Source of the DNA: Gracilibacillus caseinilyticus
Lineage (GTDB): Bacteria; Bacillota; Bacilli; Bacillales; Amphibacillaceae
Length of the DNA stretch: 64,000 nt
Assembly: GCF_022919115.1 (NCBI RefSeq)
Contig: NZ_CP095072.1
Location: forward strand, 62,001-126,000
Reading direction: 5' to 3'
The translations under genes were made by a program, and so were the position numbers. A model generated the notes under the pieces. The model was not told the DNA's origin. It was given only the letters and a program-made list of their open reading frames with translations, and ran no database searches. Position 1 is the first letter of the stretch, and every line of letters starts with the position of its first letter. Positions 17,192-25,815 of the stretch are shown in pieces.

Positions 17192-17236
17192 AAGATCCCC
17201 GAGGAAGGTGAACGTGTCACCCTTGTCGGGGATCTT
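17192..17236. terminator. Long hairpin at the 3' end of the oxidoreductase gene
   Basis: AAGATCCCCGA (17192-17202) is perfectly complementary to 17226-17236, with an inner GGTGA/TCACC stem. It begins 6 nt after the oxidoreductase stop codon. There is no U-run on either side, so it may protect the mRNA end rather than terminate. Confidence 0.5.
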
Positions 17237-17241
17237 ATCGA

Positions 17242-18183
17242 TTAAGATTTTATTATAATTTTTCCAACAGCATGGTGTGTCTCACTTAAGGCATGCGCAT
17301 CATATACCCCTTGTTTGGTTAACGAAAATTCACTTCCTACTATACTTTTTATCTTTTTCGTTTCTAATAAATCTGCCAGGTTACTTAACTGTTTTCCATC
17401 CGGCTGCAGCCACATACTTATAGCTGTAATATTTTTTTGTTGGGCTCTTTCTTGATCAGGCTGGTTAACAACAGTGATTAAACGGCCACTTTCAGCCGTT
17501 AATATATCAAAGCTATCTTCCTGGGTTTCTCCACCTATCGTGTCAATAACTAGATCCACATTTTGAACAATATCTTTGAAATTGTTTTTTCGGTAATCAA
17601 TCATTTCATCCGCTCCTAATGATTGAAGGAAAGGATGATTTTCTTGACTGGCAGTGGTTATGACATAAGCTCCAGCATCTTTTGCCAGTTGAATAGCAAA
17701 GATACCAACGCCGCCTGCACCAGCATGAATAAGCACTTTTTCACCTTTTTGGAGATTGCCATGTATGAATAGTGCCTGATAAGCCGTTAAACCAGCTAAT
17801 GGTACTGCTGCAGCTTCTTCAAAAGAAATATTGGTTGGCTTCTTCGCTAGTAAATGATCATCGACAATGGTATGTTCGGCATAAGTACCGAATCTGGTTG
17901 TTTCCGGTCGTGCAAAAACCTCATCTCCTATTTTCCAGTCAGTTACTTCAGAACCAACTTCTTCCACGATGCCTGCTACATCCCAGCCAAGAATAATCGG
18001 AAATTCCCAATCCATCATTTGTTGCAAATAGCCTTCCCGAAGTTTCCAGTCAATCGGATTAACAGAAGTAGCCTTCATACGCACCACTACTTGATGTGCT
18101 CCTAATTCTGGCAGTGTCACGATACCTTCTTCCAGTACATCTTTTCCACCATATTGATTAATAATCACTGCTTTAGTCTCCAC
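17242..18183 (-). CDS. NADPH-dependent quinone oxidoreductase-like medium-chain dehydrogenase
   Basis: A 313-residue member of the zinc-free MDR (QOR) branch, probably reducing quinones or enones with NADPH. The N-terminal GroES-like fold has SVNPIDWKLREGYL and GWDVAGIVEEVGSEV; the Rossmann fold has the nucleotide loop HAGAGGVGIFAIQLAKDAGA near residue 150, with DTIGGE downstream. There is no structural-zinc Cys cluster. GTG at 18181-18183 was chosen because AAGGAG lies 9 nt upstream; an ATG 30 bases earlier lacks one. No operon partner. Confidence 0.85.
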   Translation of the reverse strand: METKAVIINQYGGKDVLEEGIVTLPELGAHQVVVRMKATSVNPIDWKLREGYLQQMMDWEFPIILGWDVAGIVEEVGSEVTDWKIGDEVFARPETTRFGTYAEHTIVDDHLLAKKPTNISFEEAAAVPLAGLTAYQALFIHGNLQKGEKVLIHAGAGGVGIFAIQLAKDAGAYVITTASQENHPFLQSLGADEMIDYRKNNFKDIVQNVDLVIDTIGGETQEDSFDILTAESGRLITVVNQPDQERAQQKNITAISMWLQPDGKQLSNLADLLETKKIKSIVGSEFSLTKQGVYDAHALSETHHAVGKIIIKS

Positions 18184-18315
18184 AATAATACACTCCTTTT
18201 TCTCTTTCTCCAAGTCCCCTTTCTTAGTCCATACTAGGGGACACTACTTGAATTATTCCCTTATTTATCGATATTAATCGTAAGTGAAGAGCTAAGGCAA
18301 TTTAATCTGTAAGCC

Positions 18316-19206
18316 TTACATTAATTTTATAACTACCGGGTAAACATAAGGTTGCTCCGGCTGCTGAATCTCTTTCCAGTCCTTCACTTTTATTGCTGGT
18401 AAAGAAACACCATTATATTCTTGTAAATAGATAGTACCCTTTACACTAATCCAAGTATCTTCCGCTAATGACTCCACTCCTTGTAATGTCGACAAAAAGC
18501 CAATTAAGCTGGAGTCTGCCACACAATGAGTGATTAAGTAACGCCCTATCACCAGTTGGTCACTTTCAAATCCATCTTCTTTGTATACAAAACCATTTAT
18601 AGTGATTTCTTTCCCTTCATACCTTGCTGGGTCGGCATTTATCATTTCATAATAAGTAGAATAAGCTTGATCTGTCATGTTTATCGAAGAGGCATCAGCT
18701 AATGAATCTTTCATTTGCTCATATTCTACCTTCTTCATTCCATTGGAGTTCAGATTAGGATCAGGCTGATTGTAGGCATCTTTTCTACTTGAGGCATTAG
18801 TAGTAGTAGTATTACTTTCATCGCTTTTGGCGTTATTTGTAAGTGAAAGCATGGCCCCTTTCTTTTCCGCCATCGACGCATCTAAGGTTGATAGCGGTAA
18901 AACGAGTCCTGTAACTATTGGCAATAGAATAATAGAGTACGACGTCAATTTTCTCAAGTTAATGATACCATATCCATGATCATGATGGTGATCAAATCCA
19001 TGTTCATGATTCTCGTTCTGTTTCGTTTTCCAAATACGGTGAATCTGAAATCCAAATAAGATCAGCAAAATGCAAACACCGATCTTACTGATTGCTTCAT
19101 ACTTCGGATTAATTAGCAATAAGAGTTGATCCGAATAATGAAGATTAATAATAAATAAGGCAAACAGTAATAAAATCATGGCTCGAACAGCTTGTTGAAC
19201 ATTCAT
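18316..19206 (-). CDS. TIGR03943-family membrane protein, YcgQ-like, permease partner
   Basis: A 296-residue protein with two N-terminal helices (about residues 8-28, 38-58), a His-rich loop (NHEHGFDHHHDHGYG, about 65-80), a third helix (about 90-110) and a large extracellular domain ending EQPYVYPVVIKLM. The domain contains EGKEITINGFVYKE and an OB-like fold pattern with HCVADSS. It always pairs with a COG0701 permease, here 17 nt upstream in the same operon, as in B. subtilis ycgR-ycgQ. The His loop suggests metal binding. Transported substrate unproven. Confidence 0.8.
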   Translation of the reverse strand: MNVQQAVRAMILLLFALFIINLHYSDQLLLLINPKYEAISKIGVCILLILFGFQIHRIWKTKQNENHEHGFDHHHDHGYGIINLRKLTSYSIILLPIVTGLVLPLSTLDASMAEKKGAMLSLTNNAKSDESNTTTTNASSRKDAYNQPDPNLNSNGMKKVEYEQMKDSLADASSINMTDQAYSTYYEMINADPARYEGKEITINGFVYKEDGFESDQLVIGRYLITHCVADSSLIGFLSTLQGVESLAEDTWISVKGTIYLQEYNGVSLPAIKVKDWKEIQQPEQPYVYPVVIKLM

Positions 19207-19223
19207 AAAATTAACGTCCCCCT

Positions 19224-20231
19224 TTAATACAATCCATTAAGCAAAAGCATGGTAATCAATACGGTAAACGTGACGATTCCTAAAAAAATAAACACAAACC
19301 TCGCTTTAAATGTACTTAACAACATAAACGTATTTTTTAGATCGATCATTGGACCATATATCAGAAACGCCAGTATAGCTGAGGTTGGGAATAAATTTCG
19401 AAAGGAGGCTCCAATAAAAGCATCTGCTTCCGAACATAGGGAAAGGAAATAGGCAAGGCCCATCATGACAGCAATAGATGAAAATGCCTGTCCATCACCT
19501 AATCCTACTAGTACTTCTGATGATATGTATGTTTGAACAAAAGCTGCTACCAATGCACCAATAATCAGGTATTTACCCATATCGAAGAATTCATCGACTG
19601 CGTGCAAAAAGACATTAGAACATTTATCGATGATCGATGTTGATGTTTTTTCTATATGATGCGAACAGCCAGCAGTGTGCGTGCTTATTTGTTTTAATTG
19701 ATTCGATGTGAATAACATACTAATAATCATGGCGATCACGATGGCGATCACAAATCCGATTATCATTCTGGAAATGGCTATGTTCAGATCATTTCCAAAT
19801 GCCATAAAAGTAGATAAAATCACAATCGGATTAATAAGCGGTCCGGTTAACAAGAATCCTATCCCCGCATAGATAGGTACGCCTTTCGCTATCAGACGCC
19901 GAACAATGGGCACAATACCGCACTCACATGCAGGGAAACACGCACCTACGACACAACTCATTACAATAGCCAAAAATTTATTCTTTGGTATTAACCGCCT
20001 GATATGTTCTTCTGTGATAAATGTTTGTATCCCGCCAGCGAGCAAGACACCGATCAGGACAAAAGGCAAAGCTTCAATTAAAATACTTAAAAAAATGGTA
20101 TTCAAGTTATAGATAGAGTCTGGTAAAGTTAATACCCCTTTAAACATACTGCTTACCTGCAGTATACATATACAACACCCAAATAAAAAAAGCCCTGTTA
20201 CATCTGTGATGGTGTTTCGAAAACTGCCCAT
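19224..20231 (-). CDS. COG0701-family permease, YcgR-like
   Basis: A 335-residue membrane protein of the DUF318/ArsP-like permease family with about eight helices in two halves. Family marks are EALPFVLIGVLLAGGIQTFI near residue 52, a Cys pair in VGACFPACECGIVPIVRRL near residue 95, GPLINPIVI near residue 128 and SLCSEADAFIGASF near residue 265. The CxxxCECG and SEADAFI motifs are the conserved functional ones. ATG 20231 is 9 nt after GGAGG. First gene of a two-gene operon with the TIGR03943 partner; a Zur-box-like site lies 50 bp upstream, pointing to zinc. Confidence 0.85.
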   Translation of the reverse strand: MGSFRNTITDVTGLFLFGCCICILQVSSMFKGVLTLPDSIYNLNTIFLSILIEALPFVLIGVLLAGGIQTFITEEHIRRLIPKNKFLAIVMSCVVGACFPACECGIVPIVRRLIAKGVPIYAGIGFLLTGPLINPIVILSTFMAFGNDLNIAISRMIIGFVIAIVIAMIISMLFTSNQLKQISTHTAGCSHHIEKTSTSIIDKCSNVFLHAVDEFFDMGKYLIIGALVAAFVQTYISSEVLVGLGDGQAFSSIAVMMGLAYFLSLCSEADAFIGASFRNLFPTSAILAFLIYGPMIDLKNTFMLLSTFKARFVFIFLGIVTFTVLITMLLLNGLY

Positions 20232-20278
20232 TTCAGCATTCCTCCCCCTTATTACATTATGTATTTATCCATCAAACC

Positions 20279-20294
20279 AAAATCATTACGATTT
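20279..20294 (-). promoter_or_regulatory. Zur-box-like sequence in front of the permease operon
   Basis: On the minus strand AAATCGTAATGATTTT reproduces the left half and centre of the Bacillus Zur box (AAATCGTAATnATTACGATTT); the right half is degenerate. It overlaps or abuts a possible -35 (TTGGTT). The remaining gap to 20545 contains only a palindromic repeat (20451-20500). Confidence 0.45.
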
Positions 20295-20450
20295 AAAGTT
20301 ATTACTAGTCTATGATAAATAGATTAGCTTATGCTATTTTCTTGGAAATACGATAACTACTTAAGTATAAAGCTACCTATACTTCAACTTGAGCATATTA
20401 CTTCTGTGATTCGCCTTTATGATCGTATTTATCTTTACTCATAAGAAAAA

Positions 20451-20500
20451 GCCGAACGTAACACGCATCTTGTTCGATGAGATGTCGTGTTATGTTCGAC
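20451..20500. repeat. Palindrome family GCCGAACATAACACG, copy 1
   Basis: GCCGAACGTAACACG and an imperfect complement CGTGTTATGTTCGAC form a long stem, extended by CATCT/AGATG inside. Related hairpins occur at 39353-39402 and 59383-59421. It lies 45 bp after the NMT1-like gene's stop and could act as its terminator, though no T run follows. Confidence 0.6.
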
Positions 20501-20545
20501 TTACATTTTGGCTAAGAATCTATTGTCTAAGCTTTATACCCACTC

Positions 20546-21547
20546 TTATTCCGGTAGAAATTCAGTGGTAAAAATATCATTTGCATCAAATTTTTCGTCC
20601 AATAATTCTAACTCATATAATTGGTCAATTAAAGTAGACCAGCGTTCCTCTGTCATATAGCCAACTCCGTGCTCTGCTGCGTCACTGCCAAAAACAAATT
20701 CTTCTTGTGATTCCTGTTCAAATTGTAGTGCCTCTAATGAGAGATCTTCTGTCTCGTTGTGAATGACTTCTGTAATTTCATCAGGTGATTCTTTATAATA
20801 ATTCCATCCTTTCACAAATGAGGTTACCATTCGTTGGACAATCTCTTTATTTTCCTCCAGATAATCCTTTGTAACAAATAAAACAATGTTATACGGATCA
20901 TATCCGGAGTCGGAGATCAGCTTTGTTTGTGTTTTGATCCCCTCTTGCTTTAAGAAAAATGGTTCAGACGTGACAAACGCTTGACTTACTGAATCCGGAT
21001 CATTGATGAAATTAGAATGTTGACCTGAATAAGCTAGTTCTTCAACTTCACTTAGCTCATAATTATTTTGTAAATAGTCCCAATAAACAATTCCTGGCTG
21101 AATAAAGACTTTCCTTCCATTCATTTCGTTGAAGTCCTTTACTCCTTTTCCCTTATGAAACATTAGTGCTTGTGGACTTCCCTGCATAGTTGCAGCGACA
21201 GCTACTAATTCTATTCCTTCATTTCTAGCTGTCACAAGCTGATCAGCATGGGCTAATCCAAATTCAGCGGTTCCTGAGGAAACCAGCTGTATCGGTGACA
21301 CCTGTGAACCTCCTTGTTGTATCGACACATCAAGCTCGTTCTCAGAAAAAACACCTTGCTCTTCTGCTGCATATATGCCCCCATGCTGTGCTTTCGTAAA
21401 CCAGTTCAGGATAAGTTTTACTGAGTCCGTTCCCTCCTCACCTGATGTAGTCTTACTAGATCCTTCTTCGCTGCATGCGATTAACAAAAACACCATCATT
21501 CCACAAATTATTAAAGCAAAACCGTTGATCCTTTTCCTATCCCCCAT
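20546..21547 (-). CDS. NMT1/THI5-like ABC substrate-binding lipoprotein
   Basis: A 333-residue exported binding protein. The signal peptide ends in lipobox LIAC/S near residue 25. The mature domain starts SVKLILNWFTKAQHGGIYAAEEQG and has the THI5-like pattern GGSQVSPIQLVSSGTAEFGLAHADQL, typical of thiamine-precursor (HMP or formylaminopyrimidine) or sulfonate/riboflavin importers. No permease or ATPase gene is adjacent, so it is an orphan in this window. ATG 21547 follows AAGGAGCGATGAT. No TPP riboswitch was seen upstream. Confidence 0.85.
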   Translation of the reverse strand: MGDRKRINGFALIICGMMVFLLIACSEEGSSKTTSGEEGTDSVKLILNWFTKAQHGGIYAAEEQGVFSENELDVSIQQGGSQVSPIQLVSSGTAEFGLAHADQLVTARNEGIELVAVAATMQGSPQALMFHKGKGVKDFNEMNGRKVFIQPGIVYWDYLQNNYELSEVEELAYSGQHSNFINDPDSVSQAFVTSEPFFLKQEGIKTQTKLISDSGYDPYNIVLFVTKDYLEENKEIVQRMVTSFVKGWNYYKESPDEITEVIHNETEDLSLEALQFEQESQEEFVFGSDAAEHGVGYMTEERWSTLIDQLYELELLDEKFDANDIFTTEFLPE

Positions 21548-21795
21548 ATCATCGCTCCTTCTTCACAACATATTTTTCTATCTTTTGGTAATTGCGTTTT
21601 TGCTTATTTATATCCTATATTTTTGTCTGACTGGTGTCATTGGATAGAATACACGAAAAAATCGGCATTAATTGTAAAGTGTTACAATTATAACCTAAAT
21701 TTCATTCACTCTCATCAAATTCTCATCATCATCTCATAAGTTCTTAAAATTTTTCTATTAAGATTGGGAAAGAGTAAATAACAGGGGTGGATAGA

Positions 21796-22095
21796 ATGAA
21801 AAAAATAGTATGGTTATGTATAGTTGTTTTTAGTTTGACAGCTTGCAACACCAACACAGGTGACATTAATGAAGATACAGCAGGAGAGTTAAAAGAATAT
21901 GATTATATGGAGAGCTACACGGAGCTAGACCAGTATACGATCAATATAAAAGAGAATAATCCTTATAAAAGAATTATTCTCTATGAAGATACAAATGGGA
22001 ATATTAAATATAAGTCCGTTTTAATTAAAAAAACAAACAGACTGAAGATCATTGATATTGCTCAAGATCAAATACTTTTTAATAATGATATATGA
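21796..22095 (+). CDS. Small lipoprotein of unknown function
   Basis: A 99-residue protein with a lipoprotein signal (MKKIVWLCIVVFSLTAC, lipobox LTAC) and an acidic, mostly beta-predicted mature part (YTELDQYTINIKEN, IILYEDTNGNIKYKSVLI). ATG 21796 is 10 nt after GGGGTGG. It is transcribed alone and closes with a hairpin 11 nt after the stop. No domain recognised; the YxxL-rich C-terminal part may be a small peptidase-inhibitor-like or DUF4288-type fold, which I cannot support. Confidence 0.7.
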   Translation: MKKIVWLCIVVFSLTACNTNTGDINEDTAGELKEYDYMESYTELDQYTINIKENNPYKRIILYEDTNGNIKYKSVLIKKTNRLKIIDIAQDQILFNNDI

Positions 22096-22105
22096 AGAAC
22101 AAATG

Positions 22106-22131
22106 CCCTGAGCCTGAATATCGGCTCAGGG
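22106..22131 (+). terminator. Hairpin terminator after the small lipoprotein gene
   Basis: CCCTGAGCC (22106-22114) pairs perfectly with GGCTCAGGG (22123-22131) and is followed by TATTGTACT, a weak U tract. Confidence 0.6.
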
Positions 22132-22333
22132 TATTGTACTACTCAGTTTTCCAGATAATTTTTTAACGCACCTTTCCACATTGAAGTGAATACTCAAACA
22201 CATTACCCCTAACCATTTTTTAAAAGTATGTCATAAATAGATGATAGTCATTCACTGTTGGCACGTATTTTTTTACAATACAAAAACGAAAAGCTATAAT
22301 TATCTGAAAGTCTAACACAATCAGAAGGTGATG

Positions 22334-24124
22334 ATGATAGAGTCAGAATTTGCTTTGTTTAGTATCGTTATTGTCATATCGCTTGGAATCTTTTCACAAT
22401 GGCTGGCATGGAGAATCCAATGGCCATCGATCGTGATAATGTCTATTGCCGGACTACTCATAGGTCCGATTACCGGTTTTATCAATCCACAGGAAGCGAT
22501 AGGCAGCCTGTACAGTCCCATTATTTCGCTTGCAGTTGCCTTGATTTTATTTGAAGGAAGTACAAGCCTTGATATTCGTGAGCTTAAAGGAATTTCTAAA
22601 TCGGTTTATCGCATCGTAACATTTGGCGCTTTCTTAGCATGGATTGGCGGTGCTTTAGCTGCTCACTTTATCGCGGGTCTTAACCTCGAAATTTCATTTA
22701 TTATCGGTGGGTTGTTTGTTGTCACAGGTCCTACTGTCATTATTCCGTTGTTAAGACAGGCAAAATTAAAGACAAGAGTTTCCTCCGTTTTAAAATGGGA
22801 AGGGATTATCGTTGATCCGATTGGTCCACTTCTTGCCTTATTTGCGTACGAAATCATTAAAATAACATCTGCGGAATCATTTGAATTCGCTGATTTTATT
22901 CCCTTCTTTGGTGCTGCATTGCTCGCTGTGATGGTAGGATATATCATCGGTATTTTGGTAAGTCTCCTGATTGGAAAAGGAATCATCCCTGAATACCTCA
23001 AATCCCCGTTTATTTTATGTTTTGTATTAATTTGTTTCTCGATCGGAGAAGTGATTATGCATGAAACGGGAATGCTTGCGGTTACGATCATGGGCGTTAC
23101 ATTGGCTCGTACCAAGAAATATATCCGCTCGATTGGCAGTATCGGACATTTTATGGAAGATGTATCTGTTTTGTTAACTTCCACGGTTTTCATTCTACTG
23201 ACTGCTTCGTTAACGAGAGATATCCTGACCGAAACGTTCACTTGGCCGATTATTAGCTTTGTCGTTGTAATGCTTTTCCTTGTACGACCGCTCTCTATTT
23301 GGATTTCCACGATTGGCACAGAGCTTACGTTAAAGGAGAAAGCGCTGGTTGGTTGGATCGCTCCAAGAGGAATTGTTGCATTGGCTGTTTCCGGGTATTT
23401 TGCTGAAGTATTGATCGCTGACGGTTATCAAAACGCAAGTATTTTAACATCGTTAACCTTTGCTTTGGTCTTTATTACCGTTTGTGTTCATGGCTTTTCG
23501 ATTGGACCTCTTTCTAAGAGACTGGGCTTGGCGAATACCAGATCCAATGGTGTCCTAATGGTTGGCGCAAGCAGTTTTTCGATCGCTCTTGCCGCCCATT
23601 TAGAAACATTAGAAATAAAAGCGTTGATTGCGGATACCTCAGAGGACCGTCTCTACAAAGCGAAGAAGTTAGGGATCTCCACTTATCACGGTGAAATCCT
23701 CTCGGAACAAAGCGATTTCGAAATTGATATGACACCGTATCAAACAATATTGGCAATGAAGGGCGATGGTGCATATAATGCGCTTATATGTCAATCCTAC
23801 CTTCCTACATTCGGGTATCACCATACCTTTTCGCTTATGATCGCTAAGAATACATTGGAACTTCAGGAGCTTTCGCCATCCATGAAAGCGAATATGCTTT
23901 TTGGTGAAAAAGAAACCTTTACTGAATTAAACAAAAAAGTCAACATTGGTTATACATTTAAAACAATAGAAATCACGGATAAGCGAACACTGGATAAAAA
24001 TGCACGATCGGCAGAAGGAACACCGCTATGTGTTAAAAGTAGAAATGGCAAGTTGAATTTTGTTACTTTACAGAAAAAAGTGACGCTCGATAAAGGAGAT
24101 CAACTAGTTGTGCTGGTAGCATAA
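22334..24124 (+). CDS. CPA1-type cation:proton antiporter with TrkA-like cytoplasmic domain
   Basis: About 596 residues. The N-terminal 400 form 12 or so helices of a Na+ or K+/H+ antiporter; the core has GGLFVVTGPTVIIPLLRQ, ALILFEGS and WEGIIVDPIGPLLALF, the last carrying the conserved Asp-Pro pair. The C-terminal 190 residues contain a Rossmann-like RCK/TrkA-N region (NGVLMVGASSFSIALAAHLE) and a TrkA-C end. Family members exchange cytoplasmic cations for protons in salt and pH homeostasis. Of clustered starts GTG/ATG/ATG, the third (22334) has the best spacing from AGAAGG. Monocistronic. Confidence 0.88.
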   Translation: MIESEFALFSIVIVISLGIFSQWLAWRIQWPSIVIMSIAGLLIGPITGFINPQEAIGSLYSPIISLAVALILFEGSTSLDIRELKGISKSVYRIVTFGAFLAWIGGALAAHFIAGLNLEISFIIGGLFVVTGPTVIIPLLRQAKLKTRVSSVLKWEGIIVDPIGPLLALFAYEIIKITSAESFEFADFIPFFGAALLAVMVGYIIGILVSLLIGKGIIPEYLKSPFILCFVLICFSIGEVIMHETGMLAVTIMGVTLARTKKYIRSIGSIGHFMEDVSVLLTSTVFILLTASLTRDILTETFTWPIISFVVVMLFLVRPLSIWISTIGTELTLKEKALVGWIAPRGIVALAVSGYFAEVLIADGYQNASILTSLTFALVFITVCVHGFSIGPLSKRLGLANTRSNGVLMVGASSFSIALAAHLETLEIKALIADTSEDRLYKAKKLGISTYHGEILSEQSDFEIDMTPYQTILAMKGDGAYNALICQSYLPTFGYHHTFSLMIAKNTLELQELSPSMKANMLFGEKETFTELNKKVNIGYTFKTIEITDKRTLDKNARSAEGTPLCVKSRNGKLNFVTLQKKVTLDKGDQLVVLVA

Positions 24125-24143
24125 GCTAAAGATATTGGAATCA

Positions 24144-24174
24144 GCAAGTATCATTAATAATTAATGATACTTGC
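24144..24174. terminator. Perfect 31-nt palindrome after the antiporter gene
   Basis: GCAAGTATCATTAAT, a central A, and the exact complement ATTAATGATACTTGC. It begins 19 nt after the antiporter stop and overlaps the 3' end of the amidohydrolase remnant on the other strand. Terminator or dimer-binding operator; no U run follows on the plus strand. Confidence 0.5.
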
Positions 24175-24348
24175 ACCCATCTTCCGGACGAAGGTGATGC
24201 CAGATATCGTACAATGTGTTCAGCCAATCAAATTCAAATAATTCCACATCCTGTGCCCGTGGAATATTTCTCGTAAACGTTTGTATTGGTTCCTGTCATT
24301 GTCCATTGTTATAATGTTTCTCGCATTTTTAATTAAAAGAGAATTCAC
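24161..24348 (-). pseudogene. Amidohydrolase remnant (8-oxoguanine deaminase/TrzA-like)
   Basis: Two short pieces of a cytosine-deaminase-type amidohydrolase survive on the minus strand. The first is a start region from GTG 24346-24348 (MNSLLIKNARNIITMDNDRN), preceded by GTAGGTGATACA. The second, in another frame, is FTRNIPRAQDVELFEFDW followed by LNTLYDIWHHLRPED, the block just after the metal-binding HxH in this family. The HxH motif and all of the remaining 350 or so residues are missing. A deleted relic; the neighbouring intact guanine deaminase at 35071-36417 is a different subfamily. Confidence 0.65.
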
Positions 24349-24475
24349 TGTATCACCTACATCGTTGATTTTTAAAATGGATTGATCAAAAATAGCTTAT
24401 CATCCACCATATAGTTTGTCATTGTAGTGATTAACAAATCGAAACTAATAAATTGTTCACACTAGTAAAACAGTG

Positions 24476-25141
24476 TTATACCACCCTGTTGTCACTGGCG
24501 ATTGATAAGATTTCCTTTAAATCATCCACCGTCCAATCGGCAGAACAATTCTTCCATCCTTTATCCTTTTTCCAAATTGCTTGCATGCCTATACGCTGAG
24601 CGGCCAATACATCATTTTCCGGATGGTCCCCAACAAATACACCCTGTTGTGGCTGTACATGTAATTGCTGAAGTGCTTTTTGGAAAATACGAGGATCAGG
24701 CTTTTTCATTCCTTCCCACTCTGAAATCAGAATCGTATTAAAATATGGTTCGATTCCAAGTGCTTTTATATTGTCCATTTGGAACTGTCCTTTACCATTT
24801 GAAATCATCCCTAGTGCAAATCCTTTCTGTTTTAAAATCTCCAATGCTTCTTTCAAATGTGGAAAAGGTACACAGCTGAATTGGAATTGACTGATATAAT
24901 CTTCAAGCAATGCTTCCCAGGAGAGACCTGTTATCTCAAATTCTTTGACCAGCTGTTGGTAGACTTTATCCTTCCAGACGTATCCTCTGTTGTCTAACTC
25001 GATAAATCGTGTAATATAGGAATCTTTGGATAGGTGATGTAACGAATCTAGTCTTTTGTATTGATTTGTTATAAAATGCTGGACGGAAGCATCCCTGTTT
25101 AATAATGTGCCATCTAAATCGAATAGAACTGCCTTGATCAA
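24476..25141 (-). CDS. HAD-superfamily hydrolase (phosphatase)
   Basis: A 221-residue phosphatase of the HAD subfamily IA. Motif I is FDLDGTLLNRD at residues 7-17, motif II SNGKGQ near 117, motif III the Lys in EGMKKPDPRIF near 146, motif IV GDHPENDVLAAQ near 174. An alpha-helical cap lies between motifs I and II. The likely start is TTG at 25139-25141, 8 nt after GGGGGG; further upstream the frame runs through a hairpin terminator (25165-25192). The physiological substrate cannot be told. Monocistronic. Confidence 0.85.
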   Translation of the reverse strand: MIKAVLFDLDGTLLNRDASVQHFITNQYKRLDSLHHLSKDSYITRFIELDNRGYVWKDKVYQQLVKEFEITGLSWEALLEDYISQFQFSCVPFPHLKEALEILKQKGFALGMISNGKGQFQMDNIKALGIEPYFNTILISEWEGMKKPDPRIFQKALQQLHVQPQQGVFVGDHPENDVLAAQRIGMQAIWKKDKGWKNCSADWTVDDLKEILSIASDNRVV

Positions 25142-25164
25142 TTTTAATTCCCCCCACTTTGTTT

Positions 25165-25192
25165 TTAAAAAAACCGGGAAAGCCCACCCGGT
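25165..25192 (-). terminator. Intrinsic terminator 24 nt upstream of the HAD gene start
   Basis: On the minus strand ACCGGG pairs with CCCGGT over an 8-nt loop and is followed by seven T. No minus-strand gene lies just upstream, only repeat copy C. It is either an attenuator for the HAD gene or part of the repeat, since GAAAGCCCACCC here also precedes repeat copy A. Confidence 0.6.
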
Positions 25193-25220
25193 CCTAATTA
25201 ACATAAATAATATACAACTA

Positions 25221-25815
25221 CCTATAATATGGATTATGTCAACTAGCAGCTCTAAGCTATGTGATAGTTTTGAAATAATAAATCAGCTAGTATACCGCTC
25301 CGGCCAACCACTCCGCGTCCTGCGGGGCACGGCTGAAGCTAAATTTGTGAAGAAGACCGCTTCACAAAGTGGATCTTCAGCACCTGCATGTCCCGCGGGA
25401 GTCTACGTGGTTGGCCTACGCTCATGAATAGTTCTATAACTATTGCAGCAGGTAAAATATGGAGGACTATTTTCATGATTAATACCTTATTCTGATGACG
25501 TATAATGCCTAGCACCACTGCTTTTAGCTGTTCCAATCGTTGTAGTACTTCACTCAAGCGTAGGAAATATGCGGAGACTCCCGTGGGATCAGCGCGAGCT
25601 GAAGATCCACTTTGTCTGTGCCTGTGTCTGCTAGTATCGCTACGAAGTAAGCTTCCTCGGCACAAGGCAGCATGGAAGCAGTTCAAGTAGTAGCCTAGCT
25701 GAGGCCGTGCCCACAGGACGCGGAGCATATTTCCGGAGCTTTGCATAGCAGATAAATCATTTCAAAATTACCATACTGTAATACTGTTCCACTTTACATA
25801 ATCCATATTATAAGA
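25221..25815. repeat. Copy C of the MITE-like family, about 595 bp, near-perfect terminal inverted repeats
   Basis: The left end (TATAATATGGATTATGT) and right end match over 19 of 20 bases as inverted repeats and continue inward with TTTTGAAAT blocks. Two GTGGATCTTCAGC-type blocks (near 25371 and, inverted, 25600) face each other, as if two family members were joined head to head. The right half is closest to copy A in reverse complement. No transposase or convincing ORF inside. Confidence 0.75.

Noticed and set aside
18270..18315. AAGGC/GCCTT hairpin after the TIGR03943 gene
   Set aside because: Five-base stem, long loop and no T tract; too weak to call a terminator.
22663..23319. 218-codon open frame antisense to the antiporter gene
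   Set aside because: Low-complexity mirror of membrane helices, no start context; the plus strand is an intact antiporter.
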